Source of the DNA: JBBDWJ01 sp040902925
GTDB taxonomy: Bacteria; Acidobacteriota; Terriglobia; Bryobacterales; UBA6623
DNA length: 25,076 bases
Assembly: GCA_040902925.1 (NCBI GenBank)
Contig: JBBDWJ010000190.1
Span: forward strand, 1-25,076
Direction of reading: 5' to 3'
A program made the translations under genes and the position numbers. Positions 1 to 7,913 of the stretch are shown here, in pieces. The notes under the pieces were generated by a model. That model was given only the letters and a program-made list of their open reading frames with translations. It was not told the DNA's origin and did not search any database. Position 1 is the first letter of the stretch, and the number at the start of each line of letters is the position of its first letter.

Positions 1-287
1 CTCGACCTCTCGGACGTCGAGCCGACCTCCCACCCGCTCGACCTCGTCAACGTCTCGGCCGCCGACGAGCCGCGCCCGTCCCTGCCGCGCGAGGCCGCGT
101 TGGGGCCGGCCGCATCAGCCGCTCCGACCACATGGCGCTGGAGGTTAGCGATCTCCGCGCCGTAAAGAAAGCGCTCGAAGGCGCCGGGATCGAGTTTGGA
201 GAAGGAAGCAATCAGGCGTTGGGAATGGACCAGATTTTCTGCCGCGATCCTGACGGGCACGTGATCGAATTCGTGCGCTACCGGTGA
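1..287 (+). CDS. VOC/glyoxalase-fold protein, C-terminal part (5' end outside window)
   Basis: The last ~50 residues are a clear C-terminal half of a vicinal-oxygen-chelate domain: a histidine in SDHMALEV starts a beta strand, followed by an alpha helix (AVKKALEGAGIEF) and then IFCRDPDGHVIEFVRYR before TGA at 285-287. The early His and the Glu of IEF match the usual metal ligands of the fold; substrate cannot be told. The first ~110 bases are unusually C-rich, and this reading frame there gives an Arg/Pro/Ala-rich stretch that does not look like VOC sequence, whereas frame 1 (LDLSDVEPTSHPLDLVN) looks more protein-like. A frameshift or assembly-edge error near base 100-115 is therefore possible. 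The fold is well supported for the last 55 codons only. Confidence 0.7.
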   Translation, partial: RPLGRRADLPPARPRQRLGRRRAAPVPAARGRVGAGRISRSDHMALEVSDLRAVKKALEGAGIEFGEGSNQALGMDQIFCRDPDGHVIEFVRYR

Positions 288-457
288 CCCACCGGGTGGT
301 TCCACCCGTTATTTTGAAACTTTCCTTACGCAGAAACGGTCACAGGGATCAGGTCTTTCCATGGGCGCAGGCGTCGGCGTCCGAAGGCACAGCGTTGCTT
401 TTCATGCGAGACGCCAATGGAAGGGCGTCCCTTTCGAACCGTTGTTCAGGAGAATTC

Positions 458-1051
458 ATGCGTACTGTCGCCATCGCCATCGTCACATTGATGCTCACGG
501 CGCTGCCCGTTTTTGGCCAGGGCGCCGAAATCGGAATCTCGGGGGGCTGGGGTCATTTCTTGAGCGGCACTGTCGGTCTGGAGGAGGCATTTGGGGAAGA
601 ACCCGCCGAATACACGATCGACGACGGCGTTCGCATCGGCGTCCGCATGGATTTCAATACGGGCGATTTCATCGGCCACGAGGTTTCCTACGGCTTTCAA
701 CACAGCAGTCTGGAAATTCTCGACCAGTCCTTCGGCAGCATGTCGATCCACAACATCTACTACAACTTCATGCTGCACGCGTTTCCGGAGGGGAGCGTGG
801 TGCGGCCGTTCGTCACCGGCGGGGCCGGAGTCTCAGTGTTCAATCCGCCGGGTGTATCTTCCTTTTCCGGGGCCGGCGACAACAAGTTCGGCTACAACTA
901 CGGGGCGGGGGTCAAGTTCAAGATGACCGAAAGCTACGGCATCCGGCTCGACGTGCGCGACCATGTGACGGGCAAGCCGTTCGACCTGCCCGGTGGCGAC
1001 GGACGGCTGCACAACTTGGAACTCTCGGCGGGTTTTTCGCTGCTTTTCTGA
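458..1051 (+). CDS. Exported outer-membrane beta-barrel protein (OmpW/PF13505-like)
   Basis: A 197-residue protein. The start at 458 is chosen because AGGAG lies at 448-452 with a 5-nt spacer and because it gives a clean signal peptide (MRTVAIAIVTLMLTALPVFG, cleavage near AQG-type residues). The open frame extends upstream to 284, but that extension has no ribosome site and would bury the signal. The mature part alternates polar and hydrophobic residues in strand-like blocks (GAEIGISGGWGHF, GVRIGVRMDFNTG, VRPFVTGGAGVSVF, YNYGAGVKFKMTESYGIRLDVRDHV) and ends in SAGFSLLF with a terminal Phe, the usual signature for BAM-dependent barrel insertion. The length fits an 8-strand barrel of the outer-membrane beta-barrel domain family. 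No ligand or transport role can be assigned. The stop codon lies in a small tandem duplication. Confidence 0.75.
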   Translation: MRTVAIAIVTLMLTALPVFGQGAEIGISGGWGHFLSGTVGLEEAFGEEPAEYTIDDGVRIGVRMDFNTGDFIGHEVSYGFQHSSLEILDQSFGSMSIHNIYYNFMLHAFPEGSVVRPFVTGGAGVSVFNPPGVSSFSGAGDNKFGYNYGAGVKFKMTESYGIRLDVRDHVTGKPFDLPGGDGRLHNLELSAGFSLLF

Positions 1052-1078
1052 GGCAGGCGATGTTTTTCTGAGGCAGGC
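1044..1078. repeat. 15-bp direct repeat spanning the beta-barrel gene stop codon
   Basis: TTTTCTGAGGCAGGC occurs at 1044-1058 and again at 1064-1078 (20-bp period). The first copy contains the last Phe codon and the TGA of the upstream gene; the second copy lies in the spacer. This looks like a small slippage duplication. Confidence 0.6.
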
Positions 1079-1238
1079 AGGCGCGGCCAAGGGACAGCCA
1101 ACTTCGCGCCCAGCGCTCCCGAACGGCCTGAGATTTCCCGGGATCTCTCAAACCATCAAGAAACGCCGCAAAAACGCGATAGCCGTCCCCTGCACGCGAC
1201 CCGTTCTCCGCGAACGGCTTGTGTGGCGGGTGCAACCG

Positions 1239-1580
1239 CTAGTAACTGGCGACGGCTTCGGACTCGTCGGTATAACTGTCGAACACGGTATACAACTTGG
1301 TGATCTGGAGCAGGTCGTCCACCTTTTTCTGGACGTTCAGCAGCTTGACCTTGGCGCCTTGGTTGGCGGCCGTAGTGTAGCTGGACACCAACTCGCCGAG
1401 GCCGGAGCTGTCGATGTAAGTGCAATCGCCCAGGTTCAACAAAATTTTCTTATTGCCCTTGGCGAGAAGGTCGCGAACGGTGTCGCGCAGTTTACCCGAA
1501 GCCTCGCCGAGCGTGATGCGACCGCTGAGATCGACAATCACGACCCCACTCACTTCACGTATGCTCGTTGATAGACTCAC
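1239..1580 (-). CDS. STAS-domain anti-sigma factor antagonist (SpoIIAA/RsbV-like)
   Basis: A 113-residue single STAS domain. The order VVIVDLSGRITLGEASGKLRDTV, then KKILLNLGDCTYIDSSGLGELV, then GAKVKLLNVQKKVDDLLQITKL follows the SpoIIAA/RsbV/BldG pattern. The conserved phosphorylatable serine is in DSSGLG (about residue 58). The start is GTG at 1580, preceded by an AAGGAGGAG ribosome site that forms the last codons of the kinase gene upstream. Only 3 nt separate the kinase stop from this GTG, so the two are almost certainly translated together. In the known partner-switching scheme the kinase phosphorylates the antagonist; the unphosphorylated form sequesters the kinase and frees a sigma factor or other target. 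No sigma factor or PP2C phosphatase is present here, so the target is unknown. Confidence 0.88.
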   Translation of the reverse strand: MSLSTSIREVSGVVIVDLSGRITLGEASGKLRDTVRDLLAKGNKKILLNLGDCTYIDSSGLGELVSSYTTAANQGAKVKLLNVQKKVDDLLQITKLYTVFDSYTDESEAVASY

Positions 1581-1583
1581 TTC

Positions 1584-2039
1584 CTACTCCTCCTTGTGCT
1601 CACTCTGGCCGCCGGCCTGGGGCGAACTGAATTTCACCATCACGACCTCCGTGCCGACCGGCTCCGCGGGGTGGATTTCCACATGATCCACGAACGCACG
1701 AATCAGCAGCAGACCGCGGCCCGATCCGCGCAAAATGTTCTCTCGCGAGAGGGGATCGGGCACTTCCGTGGGGCTGAACCCCAAGCCCTCGTCCCGCACG
1801 GTGACGGTAATCTTTTCCGGACCGACAACCACCGAAAAGCGGACGTGTTTCTCTTTGCTGTAGGCGTTGCCGTGAACGATGGCGTTGACCATCGATTCGC
1901 GGGCGGCCATGCCGAGATGTTCAATCTGTTCGGCGGAGAAACCGTATTCTTCGGCCAGGCGCTGTACGATCAACTCGGCTGCATCGGCGCTGTCCAGGGT
2001 GCTGCCAAGCTCCAGGTGCAGCTCTCTGACTTCCTGCAT
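1584..2039 (-). CDS. RsbW/SpoIIAB-like serine kinase, anti-sigma-factor type (HATPase_c_2)
   Basis: A 151-residue GHKL ATPase from the chosen ATG at 2039; the frame stays open to 2207 but the upstream part is not family-like. The N box is ESMVNAIVHGN (Glu48, Asn52), the G1 box is VRDEGLGF (Asp83) and the G2 box is GSGRGLLLI (residues 105-113). These are the three ATP-binding motifs of RsbW/SpoIIAB-type kinases, and the length matches the family. The start codon lacks a strong ribosome site, so a slightly longer N-terminus remains possible. It is followed 3 nt later by its probable substrate, the STAS antagonist. It is divergent from the FAD oxidoreductase at 2210, leaving about 170 bp for both promoters. 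Targets could be a sigma factor or a second-messenger enzyme encoded elsewhere. Confidence 0.85.
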   Translation of the reverse strand: MQEVRELHLELGSTLDSADAAELIVQRLAEEYGFSAEQIEHLGMAARESMVNAIVHGNAYSKEKHVRFSVVVGPEKITVTVRDEGLGFSPTEVPDPLSRENILRGSGRGLLLIRAFVDHVEIHPAEPVGTEVVMVKFSSPQAGGQSEHKEE

Positions 2040-2209
2040 ACGTTGATGAGCGTCAATCGTGACGACCGCCTGCCGTAAATGAATAGGAAACAATCGCACA
2101 CCGACCGCTGGAAAGTCAAGGCGAGTGAAGCGGTTACGAGGGAGATACAATCGAGCGCTGGGGGTGGACCGGGCGCCGCCGGCGCCCTCGAGTGGGAAAA
2201 CAGGCACCC

Positions 2210-3787
2210 ATGTACGACGTAATTATCATCGGCGCGGGCCACAACGGGCTGGTCAGCGCGGCATTGCTGGCCAAGGCTGGCCTGAAAACGCTGGTGCTCG
2301 AGCGGCGCGAGATGGTCGGCGGCGCGTGCGTCACGGAAGAAACCTTTCCCGGCTTCCGGTTCTCGACGGCGGCCTACCTGGTGAGCCTGTTGCAACAGAA
2401 GGTGGTCGACGAACTCGAACTGGAGCGCTTTGGCTACCGCGTTGACCCCAAGGACCCGGCATTTTTTACGGCCTATCCCGACGGCCGCACCCTGACGATG
2501 TGGCAGGACCGGCGCCGTACGGTCGAAGAGATCGCCAAATTTTCCGAGGCCGACGCGCGGGCGTATCCGGCTTACAGCGATTTCGTTGACGGGCTGGCTC
2601 GTGTTGTCGAGCCGCTGCTGTTCCGGGTGCCGCCGGCGCTGCCTCCGCAGTCGCTCGGCGAATACTTCGATTTGGGCAAGCTGGGCTTGGAGCTCAAATC
2701 GCTTGACCAGCGGCAACTGAGCGGGCTGATCAAGATGCTCGGCCAGAGCGCCTACGAGTTTTTGGCCGAATGGTTCGAGTCAGAAGCGATGCGCGCGACG
2801 CTGGCGACCGACGGCGTGATCGGCGCCAACGGCGGGCCGATGTCGCCGGGGACCGCGTACGTCCTGCTGCATCACTACATGGGCGGCGTCGGCGGCGTGC
2901 GCGGGTTGTGGGGATTTGTGCGCGGCGGCATGGGCGCTCTGACCGCCGCGATGGCGGATTCGGCGCGCAGCCGCGGCGCGGAGATTCGCTGCGGCGTTAC
3001 GGTCTCGCGCGTCGATATTCGCGATGGCGAGGCTCGTGGCGTGGTGCTCGAAAACGGCGACGAAATTCGGGGCCGCGTGGTGCTGTCGAATGGCGACCCC
3101 AAGCGCACGTTTCTCGAATGGGTCGGCGAGTCCGAACTGGAGCCTTCATTCGCCGAGGCGATCCGGCGGTATCGCTCGGAAGGCACGTCGTTGAAGATCA
3201 ACCTGGCCCTCGATGCACTGCCGGATTTCAAGGCCATGCCCGGGCCAGGCCCGCACCACGGCGCGACGATGCACATCTGCCCGACGATCGAATATATGGA
3301 GCGCGCCTGGGACGACGCGAAATACGGCCGCCCTTCGCAAGCGCCGATCATCGAGATGACGCTGCCGACCTACTATGACCCGTCGCTCGCGCCTCCGGGT
3401 AAGCACGTCATGGGGATTTTCGTGCAATATGCCCCTTACACGCTACGCGAGGGAAGCTGGGACGACATTGGCGAGCAATTCGCCGATCGCGTGATCGACT
3501 GCATTGCCGAGTATGTGCCCAACATCCGTTCGATCGTGCTCCACCGCCAGGTGCTCACTCCGCTCGACATCGAGCGAAGATTCGGCATGACGGGCGGCAA
3601 TATTTTTCACGGTGCGATGGGGCTCGACCAACTGTTTTTCGCGCGCCCGGTATTGGGCTGGGCGCGCTACCGCACTCCGATCCGCAAGCTCTATTTGTGC
3701 GGCTCCGGCGCACATCCCGGCGGAGGGGTCATCGGCGCGGCCGGGCACAACGCCGCCGGCCGCGTGCTCAAGGACTGGAAGCGCTGA
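2210..3787 (+). CDS. FAD-dependent oxidoreductase of the phytoene desaturase/PYROXD2-like family
   Basis: A 525-residue protein beginning MYDVIIIGAGHNGLVSAALL, a Rossmann dinucleotide-binding motif, followed by LVLERREMVGGACVTEE, the second FAD contact. The C-terminus has LYLCGSGAHPGGGVIGAAGHNAA, the FAD-closing motif of carotenoid desaturase-like amine oxidases. Length and both motif types match the NAD(P)/FAD-dependent oxidoreductase family that includes PYROXD2 and bacterial CrtI-like proteins. The ATG at 2210 was preferred over the in-frame GTG at 2192 because the Rossmann strand begins right after it. No phytoene synthase or other carotenoid gene is nearby, so a carotenoid role is not supported and the substrate is unknown. 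It appears monocistronic, divergent from the STAS/kinase pair. Confidence 0.85.
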   Translation: MYDVIIIGAGHNGLVSAALLAKAGLKTLVLERREMVGGACVTEETFPGFRFSTAAYLVSLLQQKVVDELELERFGYRVDPKDPAFFTAYPDGRTLTMWQDRRRTVEEIAKFSEADARAYPAYSDFVDGLARVVEPLLFRVPPALPPQSLGEYFDLGKLGLELKSLDQRQLSGLIKMLGQSAYEFLAEWFESEAMRATLATDGVIGANGGPMSPGTAYVLLHHYMGGVGGVRGLWGFVRGGMGALTAAMADSARSRGAEIRCGVTVSRVDIRDGEARGVVLENGDEIRGRVVLSNGDPKRTFLEWVGESELEPSFAEAIRRYRSEGTSLKINLALDALPDFKAMPGPGPHHGATMHICPTIEYMERAWDDAKYGRPSQAPIIEMTLPTYYDPSLAPPGKHVMGIFVQYAPYTLREGSWDDIGEQFADRVIDCIAEYVPNIRSIVLHRQVLTPLDIERRFGMTGGNIFHGAMGLDQLFFARPVLGWARYRTPIRKLYLCGSGAHPGGGVIGAAGHNAAGRVLKDWKR

Positions 3788-4083
3788 CGGGGTCACTTCC
3801 ACCGCCGGCGGGGCACCGTCCCCCTTAAGTTCTTTCTTTCTATTGCTAACGCCTCCTTTACCGAAGCAGTTTAAGTCTGTTGAGGTCTCTCGTTTCGCAT
3901 GGCAGAACATCTGGCGTCGGCCGGATGTAGCGACCGCGCGGACCCTGTTGCTAGGGCCCTGGGTGTGATGTTCCGTGAAAGCGCCGGTTCTTTACCTGGC
4001 CGAACGCCACCGCCGGGGGGCGGCCAGTGTGTTGTGCCGCCGGAACCAGATCCTTATTCCTCATCAAGTACGGCGAAAAACTG

Positions 4084-4112
4084 TAGTCAGGGAACGAGCT
4101 TTCGGATACAAT
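4084..4112 (+). promoter_or_regulatory. Candidate sigma70-type promoter for the TonB receptor
   Basis: TAGTCA (4084-4089), a 17-bp spacer, then TACAAT (4107-4112). Four of six -35 bases and five of six -10 bases match the consensus. It would give a 5' leader of about 55-60 nt before the ATG at 4177. This is a match by eye only; the hairpin at 3996-4027 would lie upstream of the transcript. Confidence 0.35.
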
Positions 4113-4161
4113 GCCTGACAGCTTTTAGGGTTTCGGGTACTACATCTCAGTCAACTTCTTC

Positions 4162-4170
4162 AAGGAGGGG
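4162..4170 (+). promoter_or_regulatory. Strong Shine-Dalgarno of the TonB receptor
   Basis: AAGGAGGGG, 6 nt before the ATG at 4177. It is one of the strongest ribosome sites in the window and fixes the receptor start, ahead of the second in-frame Met 11 residues later. Confidence 0.7.
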
Positions 4171-4176
4171 TCTCGC

Positions 4177-7100
4177 ATGCCCAGTCTGCGTGCTGTTCCA
4201 GCACCGCCCATGGCGTCGCACGCCATCTTTTCGCCGCGCCACGTGGCGCTCATTGCTCTGCTATCGGCATTGCTGTTTTCCGCCACTGCAGCCGCGCAAG
4301 AACTGCGCGGACGCGTTCAAGGTATCGTCTCAGATTCGAGCGGCGCTGTTATTCCCGCCGCGCGAGTGACGCTACGCAACGTCAACACCAACGTCGAAAC
4401 TCTTCGTGAGACCGGGGCGACAGGTCAATATGTTTTCGATCAGGTGCTTCCCGGCAGCTATGAACTGCGCGTCGAAGTCGACGGCTTTCGTAGTTTCGTG
4501 CAACAAAACATCCTGGTCCAGACGCGCGCTGACGTTACCGTTAACGCCGCTTTGGAAGTCGGCGCCATCGCCGAAACGGTCACCGTCGAGGAATCGCCCG
4601 TGGCGGTGAGCTTCAACCAGACCACCATGGAAACCACGCTCGACACCAAGATGGCGAACGAGCTGCCGATCATTCACCGCAACCCGTTCCTGCTGGCGCA
4701 ACTCGATCCAGCGGTCGTCTACCGCGGAAACCAGGAAACCAGCCCCTATCACCACTGGGCGGCCAGCCAGCTTGACGTAGGCGGCAACACCTCCTACAAA
4801 AACAACGTGCTGCTCGATGGCGTGCCACAGCTTGTCGGCGCCAAGGGCACCTACGTGCCGGCGATGGACGCTGTGAGCGAAGTCAACGTGCAGCAGAACG
4901 CCGTGGATGCCGAGTACGGGCATTCGGCAGGCGGCATCGTATCCGTGCAAATGAAAAGCGGCACCAACGACTGGCACGGCTCGGCCTACTATCTCGGACG
5001 CAACCCGGTCTTCAACGCCCGGCCCAACCCGCTGACCGCGCAGGAATCGATCGTGCGCCGCAGCGTCTGGGGCGTAACCAGCGGCAACCCGATCGTGGCG
5101 AACAAAGTGTTCAACTTCTTCGCCTACGAGGGGCAGAATACTCGTCAGCCGTTGACTCTCACGCGCACGCTGCCGACGCAGCTCGAGCAGGGCGGCGATT
5201 TCTCGAATAGCTTGAACCGCAACGGCGGCGTGCGGATGATCCACGATCCTTTCACCACGCAGATAACGGGTTCAAATACCTCGACGCGCGAGCCGTTTGC
5301 AAACAACGTCATCCCGCAGTCGCGTCTGGACCCGACGGCGGTCACGGTCATGGGCGAGATGTTCGAGCCCAACAACCCCGGCGATAACGTGGCGGGCCTG
5401 AACAACTTCCGCTATACCTACCCGCAGGAGTTCAAGTACTACAACTTCTCCGACCGCGTCGATTGGAATGTCAGCGAAAACGTCCGCGTGTTCGGGCGCA
5501 TCAGCCGCTTCCATACCGACCAGGTCGATCCCGATTTCACCAACGGCTCCATCCTGCAACCGCGCGCCGGCAGCGAGCGCCACACCTGGCAGAGTTCCGG
5601 CGACATCGTATGGACCGTCAATCCGACCACGGTGTTCAACGTGCGCGGGTCATGGTCGAAGATCACCGACCGCTTCTCGGCGCCCGAGGTCGAGATCGGC
5701 GAGGCTGGCCTGGAACGGCTCTGGCCGGGCAACCAGTGGTATACGTCGCACGTGCGCGACATCCCCACGGTGTATCACCCCGAGATCATTGCCAATGCCG
5801 AATCCACCTCTGCCTTCGGACGCTCGGGCTATTGGTTCCAGGAGCCGCAGACCTACAACTGGGATGTGAAGCTCTCCAAGCAGGCTGGCCGCCACTATTT
5901 GAAGTTCGGCCACCAGTACCGCGCCCAGCGCGTCGAGGCGGCGCGCCCGCAAGGCATGCAGTTCACCTTCCGCCCCGAGGAAACCGCAGACACAATCTTC
6001 GCGCCGCAGACGGCCACGGTCGGCCATGCCTACGCTTCGATGATGCTCGGCGTCATCGGCGGCGGACGCGGCGTGGCGACGGTTCCGGTCAACCGGCCGA
6101 ACGTGGATGTTTTCGGCTTCTACGTACACGACGACTTCAAGATCAGCCAGAACGTGACGCTGAATCTCGGCGTGCGCTACGAGTACGAAACCGCCATGCG
6201 CGATCCGGAATACCGGCTGTCGCGCTACATGGATTTCAACCAGGCGCTGCCGGAGCTGGCGTCGGCGATGGCGCCGTTCCCCGAAGAGGCCATGGCGCTG
6301 CGCCGCCAGCCCCTCAATATCGCTGGGGCCTGGATCTTCACCGATCAAGACAACCCGGGGACCTGGAACGCGCAGAAGAACATCATTCTGCCGCGCGCCG
6401 GCCTGGCGATCCGGCTCAACGACCGCACCGCCTTGCGCATCGGGTACGCGCGCTACGCGATACCCCCGATCCAGGGCCGCGACGCGCTGGCCACCCACGC
6501 GTACCTTGATCCGCTAGGCAGCACGCCCTACACCGGTTTCACGGCAACGACGGCTCCGCAAGGCTTACTCCAGGGCGTCCCGAGGGCTATTCTTTCCGAT
6601 CCCTACCCCTCCTCGGGTGCCAACCCCAACCCGCTGGTCGAGCCCGCCGGCAAGGCGAACGGCATCTACGCTGTCGTCGGAACCGGAGGCGGCGAAGGGC
6701 AGTTCTTCCAACAGAACTTCCGGCAGGGGATCAACGACCGTGTCAACGTCTCGTTGCAGCGCGAAATCTTCAGCCGGATCATCGTGGACGCGACGTTTTT
6801 CATGAACTTCGGCCACAACCACCCGGTCAACCGCAATGTCAACATGGCGGACCCGCGTATCGGCTTCGACGCCCAGTCGGCCATCAATCAAAGCGTTCCA
6901 AATCCCTTTTTCGGGCTGCCGGCCAACATCGTGCCGGGCCCGCTGCGCAACCAGCGCAACGTCAACGTCAGCCAGTTGATCCGGCCCTATCCGTTCTACA
7001 CCGATATCAACCTGCTTGGCGAGGGGGTCGGCGGGCAGCGCTACAACGCCTTCCAGCTCAAGATCCAGCGGCCGTTCGCCAACGGCTTCAACTTCCTGCT

Positions 7101-7707
7101 GGGCTACAACAACAACCGCGGGAAAGCCCAGGAGTATTACGACGAAGTGGATCAATTCGACCAGACGCTGGACTACCAGCGCGATACGTACTCGGGTCAG
7201 ACATTGACGCTCGGCGGCATCTTCGAATTGCCCTTCGGCCGCGGCCGCCGGTTCGGTGGCGGCGCGCCAAAGGCCCTCAACGCCATCTTCGGCGGCTGGT
7301 CGATCAGCGGAATCTACCGCTTCCAGAGCGGCCAACTGCTGAGTTTCCGCACCAACCCGGCGGTGGTCAGCGGCGACCCCGTGCTGGACAATCCAACCCG
7401 CCAGCGCTGGTTCAACACCGATGCGTTCAGCCGGCTGCCGGCGTTCACGCGGCGGTCGAACCCGTGGATCTTCGACGATCTGCGGGGCCCCTCCTACTCC
7501 AATCTTGACATGACGCTCAACAAGCTCGTGCCGATCACCGAGCGCCTCAAGCTGGAGCTGCGCATGGAGGCCTACAACCTCAGCAACAGCTTCATGGGGC
7601 AAAACCCCATTACCGACGTCAACAGCGGCAGCTTTGGCGCGGTTACCGCTCAGCTCGTAACCCACTCGGGCCGCGAGTTGCAGTACAGCTTGCGGTTGAT
7701 CTGGTAG
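4177..7707 (+). CDS. TonB-dependent receptor, Oar-like, with N-terminal carboxypeptidase-regulatory domain
   Basis: A 1176-residue outer-membrane protein. A long N-region with a hydrophobic core (VALIALLSALLFSATAAAQ) is a signal peptide. Residues ~43-130 (ELRGRVQGIVSDSSGAVIPA ... LPGSYELRVEVDGFRSF ... VNAALEVGAIAETVTVEES) form a carboxypeptidase-regulatory-like beta sandwich. A plug follows (LPIIHRNPFLLAQLDPAV, LLDGVPQLVGAKGTYVPAMD, NVQQNAVDAEYGHSAGGIV), then a long barrel ending LQYSLRLIW with a terminal aromatic residue. This architecture and length match the Oar-like receptors that are heavily expanded in Acidobacteriota. The family imports or binds large nutrients using TonB energy, but the ligand cannot be inferred. 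No TonB/ExbB/ExbD or SusD-like partner is adjacent. The gene is monocistronic: it has its own leader and a strong terminator. Confidence 0.93.
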   Translation: MPSLRAVPAPPMASHAIFSPRHVALIALLSALLFSATAAAQELRGRVQGIVSDSSGAVIPAARVTLRNVNTNVETLRETGATGQYVFDQVLPGSYELRVEVDGFRSFVQQNILVQTRADVTVNAALEVGAIAETVTVEESPVAVSFNQTTMETTLDTKMANELPIIHRNPFLLAQLDPAVVYRGNQETSPYHHWAASQLDVGGNTSYKNNVLLDGVPQLVGAKGTYVPAMDAVSEVNVQQNAVDAEYGHSAGGIVSVQMKSGTNDWHGSAYYLGRNPVFNARPNPLTAQESIVRRSVWGVTSGNPIVANKVFNFFAYEGQNTRQPLTLTRTLPTQLEQGGDFSNSLNRNGGVRMIHDPFTTQITGSNTSTREPFANNVIPQSRLDPTAVTVMGEMFEPNNPGDNVAGLNNFRYTYPQEFKYYNFSDRVDWNVSENVRVFGRISRFHTDQVDPDFTNGSILQPRAGSERHTWQSSGDIVWTVNPTTVFNVRGSWSKITDRFSAPEVEIGEAGLERLWPGNQWYTSHVRDIPTVYHPEIIANAESTSAFGRSGYWFQEPQTYNWDVKLSKQAGRHYLKFGHQYRAQRVEAARPQGMQFTFRPEETADTIFAPQTATVGHAYASMMLGVIGGGRGVATVPVNRPNVDVFGFYVHDDFKISQNVTLNLGVRYEYETAMRDPEYRLSRYMDFNQALPELASAMAPFPEEAMALRRQPLNIAGAWIFTDQDNPGTWNAQKNIILPRAGLAIRLNDRTALRIGYARYAIPPIQGRDALATHAYLDPLGSTPYTGFTATTAPQGLLQGVPRAILSDPYPSSGANPNPLVEPAGKANGIYAVVGTGGGEGQFFQQNFRQGINDRVNVSLQREIFSRIIVDATFFMNFGHNHPVNRNVNMADPRIGFDAQSAINQSVPNPFFGLPANIVPGPLRNQRNVNVSQLIRPYPFYTDINLLGEGVGGQRYNAFQLKIQRPFANGFNFLLGYNNNRGKAQEYYDEVDQFDQTLDYQRDTYSGQTLTLGGIFELPFGRGRRFGGGAPKALNAIFGGWSISGIYRFQSGQLLSFRTNPAVVSGDPVLDNPTRQRWFNTDAFSRLPAFTRRSNPWIFDDLRGPSYSNLDMTLNKLVPITERLKLELRMEAYNLSNSFMGQNPITDVNSGSFGAVTAQLVTHSGRELQYSLRLIW

Positions 7708-7735
7708 CCGCTTAGGCTCGAACTTGTTCCCAACA

Positions 7736-7774
7736 GGCCGCCGTCCGCAACCCGCGGGCGGCGGCCTTTTTTTT
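7736..7774 (+). terminator. Intrinsic terminator of the TonB receptor gene
   Basis: A 13-bp stem (7736-7748 with 7754-7766, one G-T wobble), loop AACCC, then eight T residues (7767-7774), 28 nt after the TAG. This is a textbook Rho-independent terminator. Confidence 0.93.
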
Positions 7775-7778
7775 GTGG

Positions 7779-7798
7779 CACAGGCAATCTTGCCTGTG
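7779..7798. repeat. REP-like palindrome CACAGGCA-ATCT-TGCCTGTG
   Basis: A perfect 8-bp stem with a 4-nt loop, directly after the receptor terminator. Its right half plus flank (TGCCTGTGTTCTT, 7791-7803) is repeated at 7820-7832, which suggests a partial second copy. Confidence 0.6.
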
Positions 7799-7883
7799 TT
7801 CTTGTTGCTCGGGTAGTCATGCCTGTGTTCTTAGACCGGCGGGCTAGCGTATGCATGGAATGGGTAGCCCTCCAGGCATTCTT

Positions 7884-7905
7884 GGGCAGACAGGATTGTC
7901 TGCCC
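7884..7905. repeat. REP-like palindrome GGGCAGACA-GGAT-TGTCTGCCC
   Basis: A perfect 9-bp stem with a 4-nt loop, followed by CCAC-like sequence (CCCCAC). It resembles the palindromes at 7779 and 13999 in its ACAG core and lies just after the end of the convergent peroxidase gene. Confidence 0.6.
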
Positions 7906-7913
7906 CACTGCGC

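Larger units (their letters stand above)
3788..4176 (+). other. 389-bp intergenic leader upstream of the TonB receptor, with a predicted hairpin
   Basis: No convincing gene. An open frame from 3899 overlaps the receptor start out of frame, has no ribosome site and no recognisable sequence. A GC-rich stem CTGGCCG (3996-4002) / CGGCCAG (4021-4027) is enclosed by a weaker GGTTC/GAACC pairing, so the area can fold into a two-tier hairpin. A candidate promoter and a strong ribosome site lie near the 3' end. No known riboswitch class was recognised. Confidence 0.4.

Noticed and set aside
284..457. N-terminal extension of the beta-barrel protein
   Set aside because: The ribosome site and signal peptide both place the start at 458.
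1201..1217. Hairpin CCGTTC-TCCGC-GAACGG downstream of the STAS gene as a terminator
   Set aside because: Only 6 bp of stem and no T-tract on the minus strand; too weak to call.
3899..4369. Plus-strand open frame of 156 codons in the receptor leader
   Set aside because: No ribosome site, overlaps the receptor start by nearly 200 bp out of frame, and its translation has no protein-like pattern.
6565..7665. Long minus-strand open frame (366 codons) inside the TonB receptor
   Set aside because: Frame shadow of a GC-rich gene: no ribosome site, no recognisable domain, and the plus-strand receptor is unmistakable across the same bases.
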